Of a stretch of DNA of 34,294 bases, positions 8,691 through 19,700 are shown piece after piece. Numbering within the stretch: the stretch's first letter is position 1; the number at the start of each line of letters is the position of its first letter. The translations under genes and the position numbers were made by a program. Source of the DNA: Chromera velia (taxonomy: Eukaryota > Sar > Chromeraceae); NCBI GenBank assembly GCA_018398765.1, contig JAHBMJ010005639.1, positions 17,501 to 51,794 of the forward strand, given 5' to 3'. The notes under the pieces are model-generated. The model worked only from the letters and a program-made list of their open reading frames with translations. It did not search any database and had not been told where the DNA came from.

Positions 8691-9305
8691 TATCGTAAGA
8701 AGGAGAAAAAGTATTGTGGGAGGGTGAGGATGCAGAAGGAAAGAGAAGGGAGGAGGGAGACGGCTGAAAGACCCATTGAGGGATTGAAGAGGTTGCGGAG
8801 GGGCACACCGGTAGGGCAGAGGCAGAAGCATATACAGAAGCCGAAGCAGAAGAAGAAGAAGAAAAAGAAACAGAAGCAGAAGAAGAAGAAGAAGAAAAAG
8901 AAGAAGAAGAAAAAAAAAAGAAGAAGAAGAAGAAAAAGAAAAAGAAAAAGAAGAAGAAGAAGAAGAAGAAGAGGATGAAGAAGAAGGAGAAGAGGAGGAA
9001 GAGGAGGAGGACGACGACACTGCAACTGGAGGGGGGGGAAGGTCGGAAGGAGAACCTGCATGACGCTTTTGTCGGTCTTCACATTTTCTAAGTCTGCATG
9101 CTTCCCTGCGACCGGCCCGGAAGGCACACACCAGACGCTTCTTGTCTTTCTTTAGTTGATCTGCGCTTATCCATACAAAGTTGGAAGCGCCCCTCCTCCA
9201 AAAATTATATTCTCTTCTCTTTCTCTTTCCGCCCCTCACTACACGAATTCTTATAGAAGAGCGTGATGATATACCTTCACTCCGTTCATTACAGAGACAG
9301 ACCAA
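8691..9305 (-). pseudogene. LINE 5' coding remnant split by a GAA/GAG microsatellite
   Basis: The upstream part (9305 to about 9020) reads a basic segment with Trp and Cys residues (NFVWISADQLKKDKKRLVC). A long purine repeat follows (about 8845-9010 on the plus strand), giving poly-Ser, poly-Phe or poly-Leu depending on frame. Beyond the repeat the endonuclease frame resumes in a different phase, so repeat growth has broken the reading frame. Whether this is the end of a separate ORF1 or the start of ORF2 cannot be decided here. Confidence 0.4.
8845..9010 (+). repeat. GAA/GAG-rich trinucleotide tract
   Basis: About 165 bases are almost entirely A and G, built from AGA/GAA/AAG units with occasional C. 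It lies inside the LINE and gives meaningless Lys/Arg or Ser/Phe/Leu frames on both strands. Confidence 0.85.
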
Positions 9306-9998
9306 GCAAAAGACAGAAAAGCAGAGTAGAATGCTTGAAAGCGCTTTAGCTTGACTGAGGGATTGACATATGATAGAGTCTACCAGGCTTCTACCTTAAA
9401 GGTCTTTCCAAGAAAAGCATGTGCTTTGAAACATGAATTGAAAGTGACCGTTCTATGTTTACAAAGCTCTCCCTCTTTTCAAGTTTTTGGAGTCTGTTTC
9501 ATAACAGAACAGGTCTGGGAGAGGCTGTTGGAAGAATACAATGTCTGCCTTTAGATTATAGATTGGAGCATTGTTTCTGTTCAGTGGGCTGAGAAGAATG
9601 GACTGACCCAGGTGCTTGACCATCTGGCCGATATCGATGTTTCAATTTCTACTTATAAAAATTTTTTAAAACCAAAACAATTCTAATAGATAACAAACAG
9701 CCACACAAGTTTACAATAATGAAAGAAAAACGTTGATGCTTTTCAACTGTATTGTTGTTGTAAGTAAAGCCTTACAGCAATACGTGTAGGCACTCTATGA
9801 TTTTTTTGAAAAAAACTGAAAAACAAAAAACAGAAATTTCATAGACTCACTATAATCGAAATAAAATCAATCTCAAACGTTAACCCATATCAAACAGTAT
9901 CATTGCATCACAAATTATTCAAAGTATTTTTACATGAAATTGATTTATATCTTTTTGACGTTTTGATTTAATTGATGAATTAATGTTGAGCGCTCCAC
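9306..9998. other. AT-rich spacer upstream of the LINE
   Basis: No gene is supported. A short plus-strand frame at 9351-9554 has ordinary composition but no motif or splice context. The remainder is AT-rich with homopolymer A and T runs. Confidence 0.5.
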
Positions 9999-10397
9999 AC
10001 CTAGGGGAACAAAATTAATGCATAATTTTTTTGAAAAAAACAAAGATTTGACTTTGTCAAAAAAAAGGGGCAGCGTTGGACCAAGCTGACCAAGTAGACT
10101 TACCAACTTAGTGAAGACTTATACTAACTAGTTGGGTCCTACGGGCCTCACATTGGGTCAAAAATTTAGTTTGAAGTCCTAATTTTTTTTTTTTAATTCC
10201 TAGAGCGCTCGTAATCTACTATTTTTTCAATTTTACAGATTTGACACATATAGCAAAACGACAGAGCTATGTTTAAATAGGAAGTTATCTTTTAGTTTGA
10301 CGTTAGATTACTTTTACTAGGGTGCCACAAGCTCATGATGATTGTGTTGAAGATATGCTTCCTAGATATGATATGCATTAATTTTGCCCCCCTAGGT
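9999..10397. mobile_element. Candidate MITE with 26-bp inverted repeats
   Basis: Bases 9999-10024 match the reverse complement of 10372-10397 at 24 of 26 positions. The ends begin with ACCTAGGGG and share CAAAATTAATGCATA. The 399-base interval is AT-rich and non-coding. Element ends beginning near CTAGG recall MITE A. I could not find a flanking target duplication, so the true borders may differ or the copy may be old. Confidence 0.5.
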
Positions 10398-11682
10398 AGT
10401 AATATTAATTGATCCTAGTATTGATCTGATCACAAACAACATTTGTTGCTATATATGTAACTGTTGTTGGGGTCATGACATTTTAAATTCTTAATCTTTT
10501 GACTGCTCGGAGGGCAGAACGATCCGTGCAAGGCAAACTTCAATTAATGAATGCATGGAAAGTCAATGCACCGGTCCCATTAATTTGTGTGGATGCTAAA
10601 AGAGGTATGATCGGAAGGATTTTTTTTTTTCCTTCAACGATCGAACATCTGCAACATGATGCAGAAGGAAAGAAAGAAAAGGCAACGATCCCACCCTCAC
10701 TCCGTACTCGGTCCACCGTTGCGGGCAGCCACGCAGTTCGTAGACCGATCTGATGCTGGGGGGGGTAAGTTGTCCCCGTGTGGTCTGGCTGGAGCCACAG
10801 TGCTGCCACATCCATCAGGCCACCCAGCCAGCACTGCATGTCGTTGTCTTCTTCGACGGCAAGAAGGACAAACAGGAGGAAGAGAAGAAGAAAAGACAGG
10901 CGAAGAGGCCATTCCGTGCTTCATCAAGAGAAAGAAGTCCACAAATAAATTTTCGTAGTTTGAACGGACATGGGACATGCGTGTGGATGGATGTGTGCAG
11001 CAGACAGTGGACTCATGCTGCTGCAGACTGCATCATGGTGGAAATTGCTTGAATGAAATTAACCTGTGAGGCTGACTGATTTTACAAAGCATTGTATTGG
11101 TACGTCCACCCACCCACCCATGCACATGCACAGTCTCTCACGAGAAGAAAAAAACACCCACCACAAGAGAGAGTGAAGAAGAAGGGTCGAATAAATGCGG
11201 GGGGATGCAGGAAGGGAGGCATAGGCATACTTTGTTTTTCTTATTTTTGCCTGCCTGCCTGCCTGGCTTTCTCTCTGCGGTATGTTGCGAGTGAGTGAGT
11301 GCTTGCCCGCCGCTTTGGAGGGATGGAGGGAAGGCCGAAAGAATTGAAAAAGAGACGAGAGCAGACAAGGGCGAGCAGCCTTCATCGGCGTGCGACATGT
11401 CTGGCTGTCTGTCTCTCTTTAATTCCCTTCTGTCCGCTCCCATGTCAATTTCACTCCCCCCCAGCGTCCTCTCCTGTGAATCCCGCCGTGTCCTCGCAAG
11501 ACGAGTGAGAACATGGCGAGCCGATGGCCGGATGGGTTTTGGGGGGACAGATGGGCCTGCCTGCCTTTCCATGCAGCCAGCCAGCAAGTCATCCGTTCAT
11601 TCATTCATGCGTCCACGCACACATACATCCGTCCCTCCACTTCGAAGCAGGAAGAGAAGGAGCGAGTGTGCGAGTCGGGGGG
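10398..11682. other. End of AT-rich island and return of repeat-rich DNA
   Basis: AT-rich sequence ends near 10500 and GC and simple repeats rise again. A minus-strand frame at 10540-10839 starts with MQCWLGGLMDVAALWLQPDH and looks mildly protein-like. It has no motif and no clear splice partner, so I leave it unassigned. CTGC/CAGG repeats lie near 11253-11265. Confidence 0.4.
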
Positions 11683-11700
11683 NNNNNNNNNNNNNNNNNN
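11683..11700. other. Assembly gap (18 N)
   Basis: Eighteen N bases follow six G and precede sixteen G. The gap lies inside a G homopolymer that sequencing did not resolve. Frames crossing it are not meaningful. Confidence 0.99.
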
Positions 11701-13756
11701 GGGGGGGGGGGGGGGGAAGAAAGAAGGGAGAGGTGGGAGAACAGGAGAGAGAGAAGGATAGCATTAAAAAGCCGACAAGACACGTCGGCATTACATCCTT
11801 TGCCAATCAGTCGACCAATGAATGAGTGAATGAATCAATCAATCTACCTTGCGCTTGTTTTTTCAATACGCACACGGAGACCGTGGCAGAAACGGGGTGA
11901 CAGAGGATGGATGAGGAGAAGAAAGAAATCGTGGGAGGGGAGGGGGGGGGATTGACGAGGGGAAAGAAAGAAAGGAAGGGAGAGACATTTTTTGTCAATC
12001 AATTTGAAAAATCTAAGCCAGCAAGCAAGGCATACGCCAGGCACGCAGTTTATTTTCGCCGGCCCGTTATTTTTTCATCTGCTTTTCGTTGTCCTGTCTC
12101 TCTCGCGGTCCGGAGTCTGTCCGTCTCTACGCCTGTCTTTCAAGAAAGAAAGCGAAGGAAAGGAGAAGAAATCAAAAGAAGAATTAAAAAAGAACGGTGA
12201 AGGAGAGATAGTCGGTCAAATTCACAACAGAACAAAAAGAAGCGAAGGGAACGACGGACGAACAGGCAGACAGACAGACAGACAGACGTGAGAATTAGAG
12301 ACAGACCAAGCAGCAGCATAGAACCAGACACTCAGTAAGTAAATGTGAGTCAGTAAGTGAGCGAGCGTATGCATGCATGCATGCATGCATGCATGCAGGC
12401 CCAAAATAGGCAGCAGGGCAGGCAGGCAAACAGAGAGGCTCCACAAACGAATGCATGAAACGAAAAATAGAGAGAGTAACCCAACACATACATACTGCAG
12501 GGAGGCCGGGAGTCTGCATGCAGTCAGTCCATGGGACCAGACCAAACGACCTGCCATCATGTCTCTTTGTCTGTTGGTCAATTTGGATGGATTGATTGAA
12601 AAAAGCGGACCTCACCGCACCGGACGGGAGGAGGCTGGCAGGCAGACAGCCAGGGGACCATTCCTTCCGGACCGATCATTCGTTCTTTCATTCTATTCGT
12701 TGTTTGATCATCAATCAAATCACATCATCATTATCATTTCGCTGCTGCTGCCTTGAAGGCAACAACGACGGGCCCTCCCTCAATTCATCGACCGACATTC
12801 AATTCATTCATCCATTAGTTCATTCATTCAGTCGATTCATTCAAATTCATTCAAAGAAAGAAAGAAAAAAAGAAAAACAGGAAGGAAAGAAAGGAAGAGA
12901 TGGGAGGGAAGACGGGCCTGTCCGGACCCCCCTCTCTCTCTCTCTCAGTTTGATGAGAGAGAGACCTTTCAACCCAACGACGTTCCATCTATCCAGATTC
13001 ATCCATTCTCTCTCAGAAGAAGATTCGGTTTGGCCGGTCTTTCCTTCTGCTTAGTGACCAAACTGACTGACTGCCTGAGTGTGCCATGGAGGGGAAACAA
13101 AAAAAGAGGCATCCGGGGAAATAGAGAGAGAGGGGAGAAAGAGAGAGAAAATTTGACCGAGGAAGTGCATGTCGAAGTCAAGCGACGCGTCTGTAGTGCC
13201 ATCGCCTGTCTCAGCACGGAGCGACGGACGCAAACAAACAAATAAACAGAGCAGAGAAGACCGAAAAACGCAAGAAAGGAAGGAAGGACGGAAAATAAAT
13301 GCAATCAAGAAAGAAAGAACGAAAGAGAGAAAGAAAGAGGGGTCGACTGACGAAAGCGGAAAGGAACTCTCTCTCTCTCTACAGAAAGAAGAAAAACCTT
13401 TCGTTACCCTTTCAAATGAGAAAAAATGAGGGGAGACACGAAATGGATGTAAAGACAAGAACCCAGCGTTGCTTTTGGAAAGAAAGAAAAATTCGCCGCC
13501 AGTGGAGACATACACATGGACAGACAAAGAGGAAAGGAAAACGTCAACTGCCGAAAAGACAAAGAAAGAGAAAGGGGGCCAAAGAGAGATGACAAGGCTC
13601 GCCCCGGTTCATTCATTCTCTTTTTTCTCTTCCTTTCTTCACCACACAGGCCCCCAGCCAGGCAGGAAAGGAAAGGAAACAGTCCCTGCCTGCCTGCCTG
13701 CCTGGATGCACCGCAGTGTCTGTCTGTCTAATTCTCTCTCTACCTCCCACCATAGG
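11701..13756. repeat. Microsatellite-saturated DNA
   Basis: Mixed GAAA, GGAA, CAGA, CAGG and CT repeats occur throughout. A self-complementary (ATGC)n array lies at 12369-12398. No exon here could be tied into a gene model, although short protein-like stretches exist (for example plus strand 13150-13230). Confidence 0.6.
12369..12398. repeat. (ATGC)n palindromic microsatellite
   Basis: About seven tandem ATGC units. The unit is its own reverse complement, so the array can form a perfect hairpin on either strand. Confidence 0.9.
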
Positions 13757-16700
13757 ATGTTTGCCTCCTCTCAGCCAATTGAGCGCTCTCTCTCTCAGAC
13801 TCTACTGCCGAATCCATCGGCCGACCGATTTTTTTATTTATTTTCTTTCAGCCAAAGTCCTGCCTCCGTCCCTGATGCACTGAATTTATCATCCCGTCCC
13901 GTCCGGTTGTTTGTGTGTCTCAGACTGACCTCAGGCTCCTTTCTGCTGAGCCCTCTGTCAAGTCGAGCAGCCATCGAAAGAAGAAGAAGGAGAAGAAGGA
14001 ATTAATTTGAGTCAGCCAAGAGCAGGGGACGCAGCTAGGACAACGAAAAGCGAGAAAGAAAGAAAGAAAAATGAGAAGGGGGAAAATTTTGGCTGCCAAA
14101 TTTTTGGAAATCAGCAGACGCAACTGAGCAAAAGAAGATGTGCATCATGTAAAATAAGAAAGGGAAAGAAAAAAATACTGCATGGAGGGAGAACTGAATT
14201 TTGGAGCCGAAAGCCAAAAAAAAGCAATTCATTCAACGCATCGGCCTTCCAGCAAATCTTATTTTGATTTTGATTTTACGAAGACTTTGTTCCGTTCCAC
14301 TCTACTTCAATTGTTTGTTCTTGCAACCCAGGCGTGGATGCAGATGTGTATGAGGGGGCGAACATACACACTGACTGCATAGAAATTTCTGGCAGCTTGA
14401 GGCCAGCACGAAAAAAAAAAAGGATGAGTGAGTACGTAAATGAACAAAAGAAACAAAGAAAGAAAAAAAGGAGCCTCCCTTCAGAAATGAAGCAGCAGAG
14501 GCAGACAGACAGAAAATATGGCTGCCGGAGTTTTTGTTTGAATGCCAGAAGGACAGAAAGACAAAACCGACAAAAAGACCATCAGATAGGCAGGCAGGCG
14601 AAGAGGCCAACACCTCCCTTTGTTGAAAAAAGGGATGACTGAATTGTCTCTAGTCTAGTCTGCCCTATTCTTTCTTTCTCTTTTAGTTCACAATCCACCA
14701 ATCCACATTCTCAGACCAAACAGAGTGATGAGATGAGAGGAAGGAAAGACAGACAGACAGAGAGAGAAGAGAAGCAAAGAAAGTGAAGCACACCTTAGAA
14801 AAGGGCCCCGACAGGCGGCACATGCGCGTATGCAAGAGAGAGCGAGAGAGAAAAGAAAGAAAGAAAGAAAGAAAGAAAGTAAGAAAGAAGGCGGAGACAG
14901 GGAGAGACTGGAAGAGCACGCCCCAATGAGCGATTGCAGGTGCAGGAAGGAGACCTTAATAGAATGATTGCGAGGAAGTGAGCGAACGGTAAAAGTCAGG
15001 CAAGGTCGAATGAAGGAAGGCGCCCTTCATTGATCCACCCTCACTCACTCACTCACTCACTCACTCACACTCACGCTTAATTCCTTCCCTTCTTCCTGCT
15101 TCATCCCCTCTCTTTCTGAGTAGAGTCACCCAATCCTTCTCTCCCTCCGACAAGACAACCGACAGACTCAGTCCAGTCAGTCGCCTAGCTGTCAGTAGAA
15201 GGACATTGTAGACTAGACAGACCAGTTGATCGATCCATCGATCTGGCCATGTCACTCCTTCCTTCCTTCCTTCGTTCCTTTTTTCCCTCGATCGTTCTCT
15301 TTCCCTTTCCCCCCCACACCCGCACAGCTACCTAGAGATCCCAAAGCCGCTAGGGCAGGCCTGCATTCTTCCTTCTTGCATTCTGTCTCTGTCATTCATG
15401 ATATATCGAGTGGCTGGTCACATCTTTTCCTTTCCTCTGTCGGTCTTTCATACTTTTTTCTTCTCTCTCTCTCTCCCCCTCTCTCCCTCCTCCTGCACAT
15501 GCAAATAAGACAGGGCACTGCCAGGGAGGAGAGAAAAGAAGAGAGGAGCCTTCGTTGGAATGGGGAGAGAGACGGAGAAAGAAAGAAAGAGAGACAGAGA
15601 TAGAGAGAGAGAGCGAACTGCAGGGAGAGAAGGAAGGAGTCTCGATCGAGCCAAGGGTGAGAGAGACTCTTCAGCGTTCTCCCGCAAGTAAATCCCTTAC
15701 TCAGGCGTGCAGCTTGAAGAAAGAGAGGAGACACACATACATGCACATCCAGACGGAAGGGGAGGGAGAAGAAGAACAAATAAATGAAATGAGAATTCAA
15801 TTCAGGGACGCGACGCGTCTGCTGCCTGCTGTTTGCTTCCTTTTCTTTGCCCGTCAACGTTCGTTCGGCTCAAGGAGAACACATTCTGTCTCTCTCCCTC
15901 CCTGCCGAGCTCTTCTTTTCGATGCATCCATGCAGCCACGGAGTCGCACACACACACAGCAGACAGAGAGACAGACAAACCCCCTTTGTAGGGTCGTTAG
16001 CGATTGCTCCTCTCCCTTCTCTTTCTCTCTTTGTTTGTTTGTGAACTCGTGAGGACACAAAAAAGATGCGTGCTTGCGAGAACATATTTTCGTCTTGCTC
16101 TCTCTCTCTCCTCTCTCTCTCTCCCTTTCCACTGTCTCTCCTTTCTTTCTTCTTTTTCAATCTCTTTCTTCCTTCCTTCCTTCCTTCCTTCCTGTCCTTC
16201 ATCCCATCTCATCAACCTGTCTGTGTGCATGTGTGGGGACTGAATCGTTCGAAGGCACACGCAGACTCCACACACAGAGATTGATGAGTAAGTGAGTGAG
16301 TGAGCGAAAGAGTGAGTGAGGGCAGGCATGCGAAGCAAGAGAGGCCCAACAAAAGAAGACTACAGAAGAGGAGAGGGAAGACAAGCTGAAGAAAGATCGA
16401 ACGAAGTACCCTGTTCAGACTTCTAGAAACTCACACATTACTAGACAGAAAAACAAACGGACAAACTGAATAATTCAAGCAACCAGAGAATATAAAAAGA
16501 CAGAGACAATTCAGGGAAAGAATTGACGGACGGGTGAAGGGACACAAGACGTGACGTGGGAGAAAGAAGGGAGAAGAAAATTAAAGAGAGAGAGAGAAGG
16601 ATGGGAGGGAGGGAGGAATTCAGGAACGAAGTCAGAATGAAGGAAGAGGCCCCCTTCCCTTTCCCATGCGGCATCAGTCAGGATCCAATGCGGCATCAGT

Positions 16701-19700
16701 GAGGACCCACATGCACGCGTCGATCGATCCATTCTTTCCGTTAAATCGATTTGAGTCGTTTTGTCCCTTTGCTCTCTTCCTCTATTTACCCTTTCCTGCA
16801 GGCTACCAGAAGTGAGACGTGCGGTCGGTCGAACAACTAAGACTGCATGTCAGGGACAGACAAGGGGAGCAAAAGCAAAGCTCCGCCTTCAAGTCGAAAG
16901 TTGGTCGGTCGATCGATCGAAACATCCGGCCTCTCACCGGGAAGGACAATAGAAGAGAGAGAGCCTGAAGCTCACTCAGTCACTCCATCCTTCCTTTCTC
17001 GCTTCCTGAATGGAGTTAGCGTGTCTCCCCCCTCCAGTCTTTCTTTCCTTTCCTTTCATCCGGTCCGTTCAGATGAAGAATTAGCAGGGGCCCTTTCTCT
17101 CTCTCTCTCCCTGTACTTATTGGTCTCTCTTCCCTTCCCCTACATGCACGCACCCCCCTCCCTCCCTATCCATGATCGACGAAGCAAGTCAACAGTCAGT
17201 CACCCTCCCTAGCTCCTCTTCATCCTTCCTTTCATTAACATCATCCTGTCAAAACTTTCCCTCCCTCCTTGTCCCTTCATTCCTTCCTGCAGACTGAGTG
17301 AGTGAGTGAGTGAGTGAGTGTAGTGTACGACAGAGAGAGACAAAAGAGAGATATCTGCTGACAAGGACATCTTGACAAGACGACACGAAAAGGCAGGTGG
17401 TACCCAAAATACACAAGCCACCCAATCACCTACAAGGCACTGCACTCTCTCTCTCCCTCTTACTCTCCAGACAGACACTCTCCAGACAGACAGACAGACA
17501 GACAGACACAGACAGGTTCACCTCGTTCCTCTTAATTGCTGTGACCAGCGTGGCGCAGTCAGCCGAACGGACAGGCCCAGCCAGCCTCCAGCCTGATCCA
17601 GCAACATCCTCCCTCCTTCCTCTACTTCCTCCCTTACCTTCCCTCCCAGACCCAGGCTGGCAGAGCAGGCACGCAGGCAGCTAGACAAACGGCGTGCCTG
17701 AAGGCACCTACGCTTTCGAATTCTTATCATACTCCACCCGCGTTAAACAGACAGACATACAGGCAGAGAGAAGAGCGGGGAAGAAAGGGAGGAAGGGAAG
17801 GACGGAGAGAGAGGAGGGAGTCTGACTATCACCTTGACAAGATCAGACAGACAGAACAGACAAAACGAACAGAGACGAATTTCATTCAAATTCTAAGAGC
17901 CTTCCTCTCTTGATGGTGCATTTCTTTTCTTTTCATTGCACCTAGAGGTGAGCAGGCCAGCGCTTGGCTTTTAGGCAGGCGACAAAGCCTTACAGCCAAC
18001 CGAGCTAACAAAACCAAACGACAAACAAACTTTCCACCTCCTCTCTCTCGTCGTAGGCGTTCTCTGAGTGCCCGTCGGACACACACAAGCTCTCTCTCGC
18101 TCTAAGCCGAACAAAACCTTTTTTGCCCCGCATCTTCCCTTTATCTGGTCTCATGTCTACCCGTGCGAAACGGAGAAAGACGAAAGACGGACGCCAGAAT
18201 TCATTCAGGGAACGGAGCGGAATGCTGATCGAGAGAGCATCAGCCAGGGAGGGCGACGGAAGGAAGGACAGAGAGGGAGAGGGGGGGAAAGTACCGGGGG
18301 GCAAGCATGTCCTCCGAGTTCTCTTAATAGATAGACAGGACGGCCAGCAGACACACGCGACGGAACGGACACGCATCCAGCCGCTTCGCAAAGAAGCAGA
18401 CACGCAGGTCAGAAGAAGGAGGCAGGGAGGGAAGGAGGGAGGTTGATTGAAAAAACCTCTCTAATCTTTTGTTCTCCCACCCACCCAGGGACACACACAG
18501 TGAGTCACTCAGTCAGCCTCTCTGTCAGTCACGCGCACGGTGGGAAGGAACGGTTAGCGGGGCAAGAGGGAACAAAGGAAGGAAGAGAACCCAATCCCTC
18601 CTGCACCCCACACACAACACATCCCTTTCACCACTCTCTATGCTTCGTTTCCGAAGCAAAGAAAAAAACGGGAAAGTCGGAAGGAAAGAAGGAAGGAAAG
18701 CCAGATAGAGTGATCGATGCGCCCCTTCCCTTCTCTCTCTCTCTCTGTATTTGCCTACGCTAGCTACCATGGCAGACAGATCGATGTCCGGGCCCTCCCT
18801 CCCTCCGTTCTGTCGGGTCGGCCGACAGCCAGAAAGGAAGGAAGGAAAGAAAGGAGGCTGCAAGGTTGTGTTGCTTTGTTGCAGTCACAAGCGACTGCAG
18901 TAAGAAGACGCACTGCCCTCTATCCAGCTAGTGTGTGAATTTTCACATGCCGTGCTTCGCAGTTCTCTCTTTTTCTCTCTCGCGCGCGATCAAAGTCAGC
19001 CCCTTCAAACAAACACATAAAGTGTTCGTCAGGGCAGCTGGCCGGCAGAGCTTAGGGGGGGCAGGCTTTCTTTGGCTGTAGCAACGAAACACACAAAGGC
19101 CTTGCAAGCGCTGCAGGACAAAAGAACGTGAAGTCTTCTAAGACAAAAAAAGACCAAAAAACAGCTAGAGAAAGAAACCGCCCCTCGAACTCTCTCTCTC
19201 TCTCTCTGTCTGTGCGGGCGGGCATGCTGCAGAAAGGAAGGAAGTTGCACTGATGCCTTTCCTCCTTTCATTTCCTTCCAAAGTCCCATCTCCCGGGGAT
19301 GCACCAGTCTTCCTACCTTCCCCCTGCAGTGCTGAGTGCAACCGCAGTGAGAGAAACACCGCCAGACTGAATGACTAGAGAGACGAAAAACCTTTTTCCT
19401 TCTTTCTGTCTCTGGACCGTCAGATGCCCTCTCTCATTTGGAAAGGACATGAATGAGACGTTGCGTCCGCCCTTTTCTTTTCTTTTCTCTTCGATTCAAG
19501 AAGAAGGTCGCCCGCCCCACAGACGGACAGAACAATGACAAAAAATCTTCTTGGGCAAAACTTCAGGAAGAACGAAAGCTGTGTAGGTCGCAAGGATGCA
19601 TCGATCGATCGGTCGTCATTTTCTTTCTTTCTTTCTCCACACACACAATGCTTGCTTACTGTCTTCTCACACGCAAGAAGAAGGGAATGAAGCTCTCGTG

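Larger units (their letters stand above)
5759..9305 (-). mobile_element. Decayed non-LTR (LINE-type) retrotransposon with APE endonuclease and RT
   Basis: Read on the minus strand the order is: a Ser/Pro-rich and basic leader (9305 to about 8810), the N-terminal part of an APE-type endonuclease (8690-8218), an AT-rich break, a nearly complete reverse transcriptase with its downstream connector (7954-6608), and a C-terminal region with a Cys/His pattern (6486-5905). A run of TGATGATGATGATGATT on the plus strand at 5759-5775 would be the (ATC)n-like 3' tail, as many LINEs end in A-rich or microsatellite tails. Several stops, at least two frame shifts and an internal deletion/insertion make it inactive. 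The outer borders are approximate, and I found no flanking target duplication. I do not assign a clade. Confidence 0.85.

Noticed and set aside
8724-8978. Plus-strand Lys/Arg-rich open frame and minus-strand Ser/Phe/Leu frames
   Set aside because: They are translations of the GAA/GAG tract inside the LINE; the LINE motifs on the minus strand explain the region.
11295-11825. Frames crossing the N gap
   Set aside because: They include unknown residues and poly-Gly from the G homopolymer, and have no motif.
17941-18010. Possible tRNA-like sequence on the minus strand (GCTCGGTTGG start)
   Set aside because: No T-arm TTCRA motif at the right spacing and no cloverleaf pairing could be seen.
18005-18403. 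Minus-strand open frame of 132 codons, including an exon-like piece at 18224-18087
   Set aside because: It competes with the plus-strand exon 18057-18407, which has a stronger acceptor and phase-matched partners; not excluded.
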